Below, in pieces: positions 28,280 to 39,594 of a stretch of DNA of 64,000 bases (the first letter of the stretch is position 1; each line of letters opens with the position of its first letter). Under the pieces are notes generated by a model, which made no database searches, was not told the DNA's origin, and saw only the letters and a list, made by a program, of their open reading frames with translations. The DNA lies in NCBI GenBank assembly GCA_004193205.1, contig RZUM01000008.1, forward strand, positions 186,001 through 250,000. Direction: 5' to 3'. The position numbers were made by a program, and so were the translations under genes. This DNA comes from Gordonia sediminis. GTDB taxonomy: Bacteria; Actinomycetota; Actinomycetes; Mycobacteriales; Mycobacteriaceae.

Positions 28280-28932
28280 CCCTCCCACCGACGGTGGGAA
28301 CTCCTCAGACGACCGGATCGACGACAGATCGGGGGTCGGTCGCCTGGCTGCCGGCCGGCCCGTTCGTCGCCGTCGTCGGCGCGGTGATCCTGCTCGGTGC
28401 GGTAGTGGGTGCAGTCTGGGCCGCGATCACCCCGGCGATGTCCGGCCGAGTGACCGCCGTCGACTCGGCGGTCATCCCCGCCGACCAATTCCCCGAGGAG
28501 TACGCCGGCGTCGCGACCTTCGCCCTGCTGGCGTTCGCCTACGGGGTGATCGCCGTGGTGATCACCTGGATGACGTGTCGCCGGCAGCGCGGTCCGTTCG
28601 GCTTCGCGGCTGTCGCGGTCGCGACGGGCCTGGGCTCCCTGCTGGGTGCATTGGTCGGAACCTGGATCGCGGACGCGCGATTCGCCGACCCGCGGTCAAC
28701 ACCGATCGGCGGCACCTTCGAGATGGTGCCCGACCTCTGGCTCGACGGCGCCGTCCGCGGCGGCACCGGGGGTGAATGGGTCCTGTTCGTCTGCGCGCCG
28801 CTGGCCGCGGCGCTCGCCTACCTCGGATTGGCGCTCGCATCCAAGACCGCCGACCTCGGTGTCGGCGACCGCGGCGACGAGGTTTCACCGCCGATCACAT
28901 CGGCGGACGCAGCGTCGCGAATTCGTCGGTGA
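28276..28932 (+). CDS. DUF2567-type membrane protein
   Basis: A 218-residue protein with four hydrophobic segments (about 30-52, 76-97, 107-130 and 172-192) and a hydrophilic loop between the first two ([18 protein letters not shown]). It corresponds in place and layout to Rv1591 of M. tuberculosis, a conserved membrane protein of unknown function. ATG 28276 overlaps the bsaP stop, so it belongs to the bio transcript. It ends convergently, overlapping the NrtR gene by 38 bases. Confidence 0.7.
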   Translation: MTLPPTVGTPQTTGSTTDRGSVAWLPAGPFVAVVGAVILLGAVVGAVWAAITPAMSGRVTAVDSAVIPADQFPEEYAGVATFALLAFAYGVIAVVITWMTCRRQRGPFGFAAVAVATGLGSLLGALVGTWIADARFADPRSTPIGGTFEMVPDLWLDGAVRGGTGGEWVLFVCAPLAAALAYLGLALASKTADLGVGDRGDEVSPPITSADAASRIRR

Positions 28933-29635
28933 CACGCAGCGAGGACTCGGCGAACGCATAGAGGGCCGGCGGGCGTCCCCCGGATCGGCCCGTCCTGCCG
29001 ACCGTGCCGGTGGCCACCACGACGGCCCGACGGCTCAGGATGCGCAGCAGGTTGGTCGTATCGACCGGGTAACCCAAAGCGGCGCAATAGATTTCGGACA
29101 GCTGCGACATCGGGAACCGCGCCGGCGCGAGCGCGAACGCGATGTTGGTGTAGGAGAGTTTGGCCGCCAGGCGGTGTCGGGCCTTGGCGACGATGTCGTC
29201 GTGGTCGAACGCGAGCTGTGGCAGGGCGTCGACCGGATGCCACGCCGCGGTGTCCGGCAGTACATTGGCCGCGTCGCTGCGTATCAGCCCGAGATAGGTC
29301 GACGCGATGGTCCGGACGTCGGGTACCCGATCCGGAGCCGAGAACACCGACAACTGTTCGAGGTGTGCCAGGTTGTCGACGTCGAGTTTCTCGGCCAGCA
29401 GACGACGCCCGCTTGCCTCGAGTGTCTCGTCGGGCACGACGTTGCCCCCGGGAAGATGCCACCGGTCTGCGTCGCCGCCGCCGAGCAGCACGCAGAGCGC
29501 GGGCGCCGCGTCGGGTTCCTGGGCCTCGAGTTCGCGGATCTGGAAAACCGCAGTCAAAACCTCGACGCGCACCTCGGAGTGGGCCCCGTCGGATGCCGAT
29601 GCGTTGGAGTCGGCGGCAGACGGGAGCGTGGACAT
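28895..29635 (-). CDS. nrtR: NrtR-type Nudix-domain transcriptional regulator of NAD synthesis
   Basis: 246 residues. The N-terminal half is a Nudix fold (about 20-150), but its Nudix box (GGNVVPDETLEASGRRLLAEKLD, about 63-85) lacks the catalytic REXXEE pattern: it reads R-L-L-A-E-K. That is what NrtR proteins show, since they sense ADP-ribose or NAD rather than hydrolyse it. The C-terminal part is a winged helix (DTTNLLRILSRRAVVVATG, GGRPPALYAF). NrtR/NdnR proteins repress NAD de novo genes in mycobacteria and corynebacteria. Here the likely target, nadA, is 4 kb away and carries a matching palindrome. No ribosome-binding site precedes ATG 29635, which suggests a leaderless mRNA. Confidence 0.85.
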   Translation of the reverse strand: MSTLPSAADSNASASDGAHSEVRVEVLTAVFQIRELEAQEPDAAPALCVLLGGGDADRWHLPGGNVVPDETLEASGRRLLAEKLDVDNLAHLEQLSVFSAPDRVPDVRTIASTYLGLIRSDAANVLPDTAAWHPVDALPQLAFDHDDIVAKARHRLAAKLSYTNIAFALAPARFPMSQLSEIYCAALGYPVDTTNLLRILSRRAVVVATGTVGRTGRSGGRPPALYAFAESSLRVTDEFATLRPPM

Positions 29636-29642
29636 GGCGTTG

Positions 29643-29648
29643 ATTCTA
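29643..29648 (-). promoter_or_regulatory. -10 element for a probable leaderless nrtR transcript
   Basis: On the minus strand TAGAAT ends 7 bases before the ATG at 29635, the spacing expected if transcription starts on the A of the start codon. There is no ribosome-binding site. Confidence 0.45.
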
Positions 29649-29684
29649 TGGGTGGTGCGGCCCAGGTCGGCGATGGCGCACCCG

Positions 29685-31358
29685 TCAGAACGGGGGTGGG
29701 TTCTCGGCGTTCTGACGCTCCTCGGCCCGTCGTTCGGCCCGCTTGATCGTTCCGGCGCGGCGGGCGCGGATGTCGTCGATGCGCGCTCGGGAGAGGCTGT
29801 CCGGATCGGCGGGTGGTGGTCTGAGGCTGGTGAACAGGTCGTGGCCGGTGTAGGCGTTGCCGAGGTACATGTGACCGGTCGGGGACTGGAAGAACACCGT
29901 GCCGAGTTCATCCTGGTAATCGCGCCAGCCCGTGCCGAAGGTCTTCATCCGGTGATGAAAACGGCACATCGGCTTCAGGTTTCGTTTGACCGTTCGCCCA
30001 CCCCGCTTGCCGTGTGGCACGGTGTGGTCGATGTCGCCGCGCCAGACCGGGTTGTTGCAGCCGGGGAAGCTGCAGCACAACTCGCCGGATCGGACCAGCT
30101 CGGCGAGCTTGCGATTCGGCGTGTAGCGCACCGCCGACCGGGCGGACTGGTCCTGGTCGATGTGGACGTAGGAGCGTCGCGCCTCGGCGAGCAGCGTGCG
30201 GGCGGTGTGGGCATCGATGACTCCTTGGCCGTCGAGGTAGGCGGGATCGTCGTCGAGGCCGAGCAGTGTCGAGAGGTTGACCATGATGTGGAAGGTCGGA
30301 CGCGGGGTGCGATCGGTGTTCGAGTCGGTAGGCGCCGGTGCGGCCGGGCTGTCGGCAGTTTCCGCCGAGGGAATGGGTCTGGCGGCCTCATCGTCGGTGA
30401 CCGGGCTCGCGCTCTCGGGGCTCGCATTGTCGGGGCTTGCATCGTCGGGGCTTGCACCCTCGTGGTTCGCACCCTCCGCGTTCGCGTCGTCGACGGTTGC
30501 GGCCGTCGGGCTCAGGCACCCGGCGCAGCTACAGGTCAGCGCCTGCCGTCCCTCGGCCAGCGCGACGATCGCGTCCAGGCGACGCTGCTCCTTGGTCCGG
30601 CCGTCGCCCGGATGCACGTCGGCGGCCATCGCATCGAGTCGCGCGTTGACGGCGGCCGCCTGCTCGGCCGGCAGGGTTGCCGACATTCGCGACTGGCCGG
30701 GAGTGTGGCGGTCGGGCCGGATGTTGATCGAGCGATCCTTGTCCACCACCTCGCGGCGCTTGCGTGTGGCGGTCGAGTCCACCTCATGGATGGCCTTGTC
30801 GACCATCGTCTTGAAGCGCTGCATCGACATCGGTTCGCGGTCGGCGATCTCACCGGTGAGCACGAGGTCAAGCAGCGGCATCTGCTCGGGGTCGACGAGT
30901 TCGGTTCGTTTGACGATCAGCAGGAACCGTGACAGATCGATCCGGCCGCATGCGAGCATGCCGCCCACCTGCGGCAGTTGGTGGTGCATCACCCCGCCGG
31001 CGATGATCAGCTCACGGGCTCGGGCCGGCGGAACGGTCAGCGCCGCGCCGACTTCCGCGATCGCGGACTCGAGACCGTTGGGCCCGAATCGTCCGCGTGG
31101 GTCGTCGCCGGCCCGCCCACGCAACGCGGTTTCGCGGAGCTGTGCCGGATCCGATTCACCAGAGCCGGCGTCGGCTGCGATCGCGGCGAGGTAGTCCTCT
31201 TCTCGCTCGTCGTGAATCAGATTGGCGGCCTGCAGTATCCGATAGTCCGCCGACGCGGCGACGGCAGCACAGTGGTGGATGATCTCGACCAGTTCGACGG
31301 CTGTGTGTTTCTCGTCGTCGCGGAGCTGGTCGAGGAGGGGGGAGGATCTCTCGGTCAT
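29685..31358 (-). CDS. 13E12-repeat family protein: DUF222 plus HNH endonuclease domain
   Basis: A 557-residue protein. The N-terminal two thirds (residues about 10-330) are DUF222-like and helical. Near the C-terminus is an HNH nuclease motif: CSFPGCNNP, DIDHTVPHGKRGGRT, NLKPMCRFHHRMKT (about 428-475). A low-complexity stretch with pentapeptide repeats (ASPDN/ASPES type, + strand about 30404-30490) separates the domains. Such genes are multicopy in mycobacteria and relatives, and several are SOS-induced. Here a LexA box sits 4 bases before ATG 31358. The cellular role is not established. The gene belongs to a block that interrupts the usual nrtR-nadA neighbourhood. Confidence 0.85.
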   Translation of the reverse strand: MTERSSPLLDQLRDDEKHTAVELVEIIHHCAAVAASADYRILQAANLIHDEREEDYLAAIAADAGSGESDPAQLRETALRGRAGDDPRGRFGPNGLESAIAEVGAALTVPPARARELIIAGGVMHHQLPQVGGMLACGRIDLSRFLLIVKRTELVDPEQMPLLDLVLTGEIADREPMSMQRFKTMVDKAIHEVDSTATRKRREVVDKDRSINIRPDRHTPGQSRMSATLPAEQAAAVNARLDAMAADVHPGDGRTKEQRRLDAIVALAEGRQALTCSCAGCLSPTAATVDDANAEGANHEGASPDDASPDNASPESASPVTDDEAARPIPSAETADSPAAPAPTDSNTDRTPRPTFHIMVNLSTLLGLDDDPAYLDGQGVIDAHTARTLLAEARRSYVHIDQDQSARSAVRYTPNRKLAELVRSGELCCSFPGCNNPVWRGDIDHTVPHGKRGGRTVKRNLKPMCRFHHRMKTFGTGWRDYQDELGTVFFQSPTGHMYLGNAYTGHDLFTSLRPPPADPDSLSRARIDDIRARRAGTIKRAERRAEERQNAENPPPF

Positions 31359-31361
31359 GAA

Positions 31362-31377
31362 TCGAACATACATTCGA
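31362..31377 (-). promoter_or_regulatory. SOS (LexA) box upstream of the 13E12 family gene
   Basis: On the minus strand TCGAAT-GTAT-GTTCGA matches the actinobacterial LexA consensus TCGAAC-N4-GTTCGA with one mismatch. It lies directly before the start codon at 31358, where LexA would block transcription until DNA damage. Confidence 0.75.
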
Positions 31378-31402
31378 TCACCGACAATATTGGCCGACGA
31401 CG

Positions 31403-32781
31403 TTAGCGACCGCGGCACTGCCGCAGCAGCTCCACCAGAGCGTCGATGTGCTCGGCCCGAGTCCGCCACGACGACACCGAGATCCGAAATGCCGGCTCAC
31501 CGTGCCACATCGACGGCCCGAACCACGTCTGGCCGGTGGCCACCGCACGCTCCCGGACGGCGATCGTCTGTTCGGGCGTGTCCGCCCGCACCAGCACCTG
31601 ATTCAGCACGACGCGGTTCAGGTCAGTGAACCCGTCGCCGCGCAAGCCGTCCGCCGCACGCTGCGCGAGGGACACGCACTGATCGACCAGCTCCTCCACG
31701 CCGGCGGACCCCAGAGTGCGCAACGCGGCCCACACGCCGATGCCCCGGGCGCGCCGCGACAGCTCGAGAGTGAGGTTCTTCTGGGCATCCCCGTCTCCGG
31801 ACAGATACGCCGTATCCGAGTTCATCGTCGACGAGAGTGCTTGTGCGTCGCGGACGATCAGCATCGCCGCGTCGTACGGGGTGTTGAGCCACTTGTGCCC
31901 GTCCGTGGTCCAGCTGTCGGCCAGATCGACTCCGTCGGTGAGATACCGGTGCGAGCGAGACGCGCGTGCCCAGAGACCGAACGCACCGTCGATGTGCACC
32001 CACGCGCCGGCTGCCCGCGCGACCGGCAACACGTCGGCGAACGGGTCGAACTCCCCGGTGTTCACCTCGCCGGCCTGCAGGATCAGGATCGTGCGATCGT
32101 CGAGGGCGGGCACCGCATCGGTGCGCACCCGTCCGTACTCGTCGACCGGGATGCGCTCGACGGTGTCGAGACCGAACCCGAGCACCCGCAGCGCGCGGAC
32201 GATCGCGACGTGGGCCAGCTCCGACATCACCACCCGGATGTGGGGCGCCCCGGTCAGTCCACGACGATCCACATCCCAGCCCTGGCGGGCGAGCAGCTCA
32301 CGCCGCGCCGCGGTCAATGCGACCACCGCTCCGCTACCGGAGCTGGTGGTGAATCCGACGGCGCCGAGCGGGGGAGATCGAGCGCCTCCAGCGCCCAACG
32401 CCCGGCCTGTTTCTCGACGACATGGGCGGCCGGCGAATTGTCGAACGCCGGCGCACACTGATCCCACGCAAGAACGAGTCGTTCGGCGGCCGCCGCGACG
32501 GGCAGGGTCGAGCCGACGACGAATCCGAAGTAACGCGGATCGTTGGACGCCACGACACCCGCACCGACGACCTCGTCGAGCATGGCGAGGGTGTCGGCGG
32601 GCGCATGACCACCCTCAGGCCATGGCTCGTCGACTCGGCGGCGCAGCGTCGCCAGCGCATCCTCCGCTGGGAACACCGCCCGCGCGGGGCCATCGATGCC
32701 CTCAGTCCAGCGGCGGGCCCGTCGGTCGGCGTCGGCCAGGAGTTCCAGTTCGGGTCCGGCGCCTTCGGCGGGGCGTGTCAT
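31403..32781 (-). pseudogene. PLP-dependent (group II) amino-acid decarboxylase with a frameshift
   Basis: Two overlapping reading frames make one decarboxylase of about 459 residues. The N-terminal frame runs from ATG 32781 (MTRPAEGAGPEL, then NDPRYFGFVVGSTLP and VVEKQAGRWALEALDLP). The C-terminal frame carries GFTTSSGSGAVVALTAARREL, the cofactor Asp in AWVHIDGAFG, the PLP lysine in TTDGHKWLNTPYD, and a normal C-terminus. The join is at the five-G run at 32370-32374; one extra base there would restore LDLPPLGAVGF. All later motifs are intact, so this is either a very recent mutation or a sequencing error in the homopolymer. The substrate is unknown (aromatic-amino-acid or glutamate-decarboxylase-like). 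Confidence 0.8.
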
Positions 32782-32825
32782 GCATCCATTGTCCTGATCG
32801 CGCTCGGTGCCGTAGGGCCGAGTCC

Positions 32826-33425
32826 TCAGAGGTCGTCGAGCGACAAAATGCCGTCCTGGATCGCTCGCGCGGCGAGCGCGGCCTTGGTGCGGGCCAGACG
32901 GTTGACCGAGGCATACTTCGCGCGGATCCGGGTCAGATGCGTGTTGACGGTGCCCATCGCGATGTTCAGTTCCTCGGCGACGACGATCTTCGAATCGGTG
33001 AGCAGCCAGGTGCGCAGTACCTGGATCTCGCGGTCGGTGAGGTCGGGGCGGACCCGGTTCACGCGGGCCGCCGGAGGTACCACGACCGGCGGAGGCGGCG
33101 GGATGGAACCGGCCGGCCGCGACGGACGGTGAGTGGCGACGTCTGATACGACGAGATGAATGCCCATCGGTTCTCCGTGGCCCATCGGTTCTCGGTGGCC
33201 CATCGGTTCTCGGTGGCCGATCGGTTCTCGGTGGCCGACCGGATCGGTCCGGTTCTCCTCGGGACGGGTCACCGGTTGGGACGGGAGTCCGGGCAGGGGC
33301 ATGCGGCGCGCCGCGAGTCGCGCCAGCGCGGCGTCGCGGCGGCGGACCCGTGCCGCAGCCATCGGGTCCATCGAGTCGTGCGGACCCGCATAGGGAAGAA
33401 AACCGCCGGCAGGGGAGACGGTCAT
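32826..33425 (-). CDS. LuxR-type HTH regulator with an N-terminal peptide repeat
   Basis: 199 residues. The C-terminal third is a LuxR/GerE helix-turn-helix: LTDREIQVLRTWLLTDSKIVVAEELNIAMGTVNTHLTRIRAKY. The N-terminal part has no recognisable receiver or ligand domain. It is Arg/Pro-rich and holds four tandem hexapeptides GHREPM/I/G (33163-33234) and a polyproline run. It is divergent from nadA. The target and signal are unknown, and lack of a sensor domain suggests control by its own level or by a partner. GTG and ATG alternatives exist because the N-terminus is poorly constrained. Confidence 0.75.
   Translation of the reverse strand: MTVSPAGGFLPYAGPHDSMDPMAAARVRRRDAALARLAARRMPLPGLPSQPVTRPEENRTDPVGHREPIGHREPMGHREPMGHGEPMGIHLVVSDVATHRPSRPAGSIPPPPPVVVPPAARVNRVRPDLTDREIQVLRTWLLTDSKIVVAEELNIAMGTVNTHLTRIRAKYASVNRLARTKAALAARAIQDGILSLDDL
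33163..33234 (-). repeat. Four tandem 18-bp repeats in the LuxR-type gene
   Basis: On the + strand the unit is CCCATCGGTTCTCGGTGG; copies at 33163, 33181, 33199 and 33217 differ by at most one base, and a decayed fifth follows. It codes in frame for GHREPM-type hexapeptides. Near-identity of the copies points to recent expansion. Confidence 0.9.
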
Positions 33426-33570
33426 CGCTCGCTCACATTCTTCTCGGCGGCCCCGGGGGCGGGACCGGCGGTTGTTCGGGACGAATTCGACGCTAGGGCG
33501 GCGCGCGAGAAAAGAAATGCGTAGTCCACTACTCGAATTGCCTCGGGAATGCCGCGGAAGTGACCGGTGT

Positions 33571-33576
33571 TACGAT
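33571..33576 (+). promoter_or_regulatory. Candidate -10 element of the nadA promoter
   Basis: TACGAT fits TAnnnT and would put the transcription start near 33583, at the left edge of the palindrome at 33584-33606. The mRNA leader would be about 80 bases. No good -35 is visible. Confidence 0.4.
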
Positions 33577-33583
33577 GGACAGC

Positions 33584-33606
33584 GTTTTCGATCACGAGTC
33601 GAAAAC
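33584..33606. promoter_or_regulatory. 23-bp palindrome, candidate NrtR operator for nadA-nadC
   Basis: GTTTTCGA-N7-TCGAAAAC has two perfect 8-bp arms, 56 bp before the chosen nadA start. It is the only strong palindrome in the nadA leader and would overlap or follow the transcription start. An NrtR-type regulator is encoded 4 kb away. Confidence 0.65.
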
Positions 33607-33661
33607 CTGGTCGCGGCACATGTACCGCGACCCCGAGCAGGACCTCTCGAGGGAGTGGCAG

Positions 33662-34714
33662 ATGAGTATCACCACCGACCGTCCGGGTACCGGCCCCGGT
33701 CTGACCGATGCCGTGTGGGTCGACGGGCCCGGCGGGTACACCGGTGTCGAACCCACGCAGGAATGGGCCGACGAGGTCCGGCGCCTTGCACGCGCACGAA
33801 ATGCGACGCTGTTGGCACACAATTATCAGCTGCCCGCGATCCAGGATGTCGCCGACCACGTCGGCGACTCGCTCGCACTTTCGCGGATCGCCGCCGAGGT
33901 CGACGCCGACGAGATCATCTTCTGCGGCGTGCACTTCATGGCCGAGACCGCGAAGATCCTCAGCCCCGAGAAGCGGGTGCTGATTCCCGACGCGCGCGCC
34001 GGCTGCTCGTTGGCCGACTCCATCACCGCCGACGATTTGCGCGAGTGGAAGGCCGATCACCCCGACGCCGTCGTCGTCTCCTACGTCAACACGACCGCGG
34101 AGGTGAAGGGTCTCACCGACATCTGCTGCACGTCGTCGAACGCGGTGGACGTCGTCGCATCCATCGATCCCGACCGCGAGGTGCTGTTCCTGCCCGACCA
34201 GTTCCTCGGCGCGCACGTCAAGCGCGAGACCGGTCGCGACAACATCCACATCTGGGCCGGCGAATGCCACGTCCACGCCGGCATCAACGGTGACGAGCTG
34301 ACCGAGCAGGCGGCGGCGCACCCCGACGCGGACCTGTTCATCCACCCCGAATGCGGTTGCGCCACCTCGGCCCTGTACCTCGCCGGTGAGGGCGCCGTGC
34401 CGGACGACCGGGTCAAGATCCTGTCCACGGGCGGAATGATCGACGCCGCGAAGGCGACCGGCGCCAAGCAAGTGCTGGTCGCCACCGAGATCGGCATGCT
34501 GCACCAGCTGCGCAAGGCCGCGCCCGGGATCGACTTCCAGGCGGTCAACGACCGCGCGTCGTGCCCCTACATGAAGATGATCACCCCGGCCGCGTTGTTG
34601 CGATCGCTGCGCGAGGTACGCGACGAGGTCTTCGTCGATTCCGACGTCGCCGAACGCGCCCGCAAGAGCGTCGAGCGGATGATCGCCATCGGCAACCCCG
34701 GTTCCGGTGAGTAG
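33662..34714 (+). CDS. nadA: Quinolinate synthase A
   Basis: NadA condenses iminoaspartate with dihydroxyacetone phosphate to quinolinate, using a [4Fe-4S] cluster. The 350-residue protein has [60 protein letters not shown] and [13 protein letters not shown], which include the conserved cluster cysteines. ATG 33662 is chosen for its GGGAG site and family-like N-terminus; starts back to 33560 would cover the palindrome. Its substrate is normally made by NadB, whose gene is missing between nadA and nadC here. Confidence 0.95.
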   Translation: MSITTDRPGTGPGLTDAVWVDGPGGYTGVEPTQEWADEVRRLARARNATLLAHNYQLPAIQDVADHVGDSLALSRIAAEVDADEIIFCGVHFMAETAKILSPEKRVLIPDARAGCSLADSITADDLREWKADHPDAVVVSYVNTTAEVKGLTDICCTSSNAVDVVASIDPDREVLFLPDQFLGAHVKRETGRDNIHIWAGECHVHAGINGDELTEQAAAHPDADLFIHPECGCATSALYLAGEGAVPDDRVKILSTGGMIDAAKATGAKQVLVATEIGMLHQLRKAAPGIDFQAVNDRASCPYMKMITPAALLRSLREVRDEVFVDSDVAERARKSVERMIAIGNPGSGE

Positions 34715-35618
34715 GGAGGTGTCGACCGGCTTCGTCGGCCAGGCGGTTGCCGATGCCGCCGCGGACCTCATCATCACCGACGAGGTCCGGGCCCTGATCC
34801 GCACCGCCCTCGACGAGGACCTGCGCTACGGGCCCGACGTCACCACCGCCGCGACGGTGCCCGCCGACGCCGCCACCGATGCGGCCATCGTCTCCCGTGC
34901 CGACGGTGTCATCGCGGGTCTCCCGGTCGTGCTCGCGGTGTTCGACGAGGTGATCGGTGCTCAGGCCTACGAGGTCACGTCGTCGGTGGCCGACGGCACC
35001 CGGATCGCACCCGGCGACGTCGTCCTCGGTGTCCGCGCGCCCACAGCCGCGCTGCTGACCGCCGAGCGCACCGCGCTGAACCTCCTCTGTCACCTCTCGG
35101 GCATCGCCACCGCGACCGCCCGATGGGTCGAGGCCGTCGACGGCACGAACGCCCGGGTGCGTGACTCCCGCAAGACCCTGCCCGGCCTGCGCTATCTGCA
35201 GAAATACGCGGTGCGTGCGGGCGGCGGGGTGAACCACCGGATGGGGCTCGGCGATGCGGCCCTCATCAAGGACAACCACGTCGCGGCGGCCGGTTCGGTC
35301 AGTGCCGCGCTGGCGGCCGTGCGCGCCGCCGCGCCGGATCTCCCGGTGGAGGTCGAGGTCGATTCGCTCGACCAGCTCGACGAGGTGCTGGCTCTTCAAC
35401 CACAGCTGGTGCTGCTGGACAACTTCGCCCTGTGGGAGACCCAGATGGCGGTCCAGCGGCGCAATACGCGCTCGCCGCAGACGAAGCTGGAGAGCTCGGG
35501 TGGGCTGACTCTGGACATGGCCACCGACTACGCCCGCACCGGGGTCGACTACCTCGCTGTCGGTGCGCTGACCCATTCGGTCACGGTGCTCGACCTCGGT
35601 CTCGACATCCCCGTGTAG
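34707..35618 (+). CDS. nadC: Nicotinate-nucleotide pyrophosphorylase (carboxylating)
   Basis: NadC converts quinolinate and PRPP to nicotinate mononucleotide, CO2 and pyrophosphate. The 303-residue protein has [66 protein letters not shown] and [11 protein letters not shown], the family's active-site segments. GTG 34707 overlaps the nadA stop by 8 bases; GTG 34719 after AGGGAG is possible. In M. tuberculosis nadB lies between nadA and nadC, but here the two join directly. It ends convergently with a lipoprotein gene; the 59-bp gap has no clear terminator. Confidence 0.94.
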   Translation: MSREVSTGFVGQAVADAAADLIITDEVRALIRTALDEDLRYGPDVTTAATVPADAATDAAIVSRADGVIAGLPVVLAVFDEVIGAQAYEVTSSVADGTRIAPGDVVLGVRAPTAALLTAERTALNLLCHLSGIATATARWVEAVDGTNARVRDSRKTLPGLRYLQKYAVRAGGGVNHRMGLGDAALIKDNHVAAAGSVSAALAAVRAAAPDLPVEVEVDSLDQLDEVLALQPQLVLLDNFALWETQMAVQRRNTRSPQTKLESSGGLTLDMATDYARTGVDYLAVGALTHSVTVLDLGLDIPV

Positions 35619-35677
35619 AGGTCGCGGCGCGTGCGATCAGACGGCCCGGCCTGCGGACACCTTTTGCCGCCCGGCAC

Positions 35678-36343
35678 TCACCCCGACATCGGGCCGACCG
35701 ATAGCAGCGGGGCCTGCGGGGAGCGGCAGCCGGTCGCGTTCGGGTAGCTGATGAACAGCGCTGCGGTGTTGTCCGGTGGATACACCCGGAATCCGTCCAC
35801 GGGAGACGGTTCGCACGTCGCCGCGTCGTAGTTGCCGGCCTCGGTGACCTGCACCGCAGCGGTTGCCGAGCCGCCCGGCGGCAAACGGACAGCGGATGGA
35901 GGTGTTCCGGTCGGGGTGCGGCGGGCGGCCGCCCCGATCTGCGTCCCGTTGCCGTCGCCGACGAAGGAGACACCCGGGTAGCCGGTCAGGGTGCACTCAC
36001 GCGAACCCGCGTTGGCGAGCGTGATGGTGAGACCGTATCCGCCGGCCGTGCCGCCGCCGGCGGACTGCGCGACCGATCCGGTCAGTTCGCTCGTCGCACA
36101 GGGTGTCGGAGCGGCCGGTGTGGACGCCGATGTGGATGTCGGGGTCGACGCCTCGGACGTCGTCGGTGCCACCTCCGTGGTAGTCGTGGAGACCACCAGC
36201 CCGGTCGCCGACGACGGCGGCGTCGTGGTGTCGGCGGAGGTCGAGGTCCCGCCGGAACAGGCGGCCAGCCCCACCACCGATGACAGAGCGCCGAACCCAA
36301 CGGCGACTCCGCGCGTCGCGGCGATGCAACTCTTGCGCGTCAT
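35678..36343 (-). CDS. DUF4232-type lipoprotein
   Basis: 221 residues. The signal peptide ends in lipobox LAAC (VVGLAACSGG). A Ser/Thr/Pro/Ala-rich linker follows (about 30-90; TTTPPSSATG, TPTSTSASTPAAP), then a C-terminal DUF4232-like domain (GYGLTITLANAGSRECTLTGYPGVSFVG, GGSATAAVQVTEAGNYDAATCEP). Cys residues in it may pair. It should be an exported, lipid-anchored cell-envelope protein of unknown role. ATG 36343 is chosen because it gives the signal peptide; the upstream extension to 36607 is noise. It is divergent from hisD. Confidence 0.75.
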   Translation of the reverse strand: MTRKSCIAATRGVAVGFGALSSVVGLAACSGGTSTSADTTTPPSSATGLVVSTTTTEVAPTTSEASTPTSTSASTPAAPTPCATSELTGSVAQSAGGGTAGGYGLTITLANAGSRECTLTGYPGVSFVGDGNGTQIGAAARRTPTGTPPSAVRLPPGGSATAAVQVTEAGNYDAATCEPSPVDGFRVYPPDNTAALFISYPNATGCRSPQAPLLSVGPMSG

Positions 36344-36487
36344 CTCCCCATCATGGCCCCGCGTGCCCGCGGATCGGGGGCGCCACGGCGAAGAGCCTCG
36401 GCACACGGCCACCCGACCGCATGTGAAATCGAGTGACCCGACCCCATATCCTGGATGAGAAAACCCCAGCCCACACAGGAGAGAACC

Positions 36488-38964
<2,477 letters not shown>

Positions 38965-39594
38965 GTGACCACCGAAGAGTTCGAGCCACGCATCGCCCGC
39001 GTCGAGCGGACCACCAAGGAGTCCTCGATCACCGTCGAACTCAACCTCGACGGCACCGGCATCACCGAGATCTCCACGGGCATCGCCTTCTTCGACCACA
39101 TGCTGACCGCGTTCGGTCAGCATGGCAGCTTCGACCTCACCGTCGCCGCGACCGGCGACGTGGAGGTCGAGGGGCACCACACCATCGAGGACACCGCCAT
39201 CGTGCTGGGTCAGGCCCTCGGACAGGCACTCGGCGACAAGAAGGGCATCCGCCGCTTCGGCGACTGCTTCATCCCGATGGACGAGACCCTCGCGCACGCC
39301 GTCGTCGACGTCTCCGGGCGTCCCTACTGTGTCCACACCGGTGAGCCCGACCATCTGCTGACCGCGGTGATCGGCGGCTATCCCGGCGTGCCGTACTCGA
39401 CGGTGATCAATCGACACGTCTTCGAGTCCATCGCACTCAACGCCCGCATCGCCCTGCACGTGCGGGTGCTGTACGGGCGCGACCAGCACCACATCACCGA
39501 GGCCGAGTTCAAGGCGGTGGCCCGGGCGCTGCGCGTGGCCACCGAACGCGATCCGCGCGTCAGCGGAGTGCCGTCGACGAAGGGTGCGCTGTGA
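38965..39594 (+). CDS. hisB: Imidazoleglycerol-phosphate dehydratase
   Basis: HisB removes water from imidazoleglycerol phosphate. The protein has 209 residues and is monofunctional, lacking the N-terminal phosphatase domain of enteric HisB, so histidinol-phosphate phosphatase must be a separate enzyme. Metal-binding motifs: [25 protein letters not shown], and [16 protein letters not shown]. The GTG start follows the hisC stop with no gap, and the end overlaps hisH by GTGA. Confidence 0.95.
   Translation: MTTEEFEPRIARVERTTKESSITVELNLDGTGITEISTGIAFFDHMLTAFGQHGSFDLTVAATGDVEVEGHHTIEDTAIVLGQALGQALGDKKGIRRFGDCFIPMDETLAHAVVDVSGRPYCVHTGEPDHLLTAVIGGYPGVPYSTVINRHVFESIALNARIALHVRVLYGRDQHHITEAEFKAVARALRVATERDPRVSGVPSTKGAL

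Noticed and set aside
33560-33661. N-terminal extension of NadA from an in-frame ATG at 33560
   Set aside because: It would code through the palindrome at 33584-33606, lacks a ribosome-binding site, and adds residues not found in NadA proteins; ATG 33662 has GGGAG.
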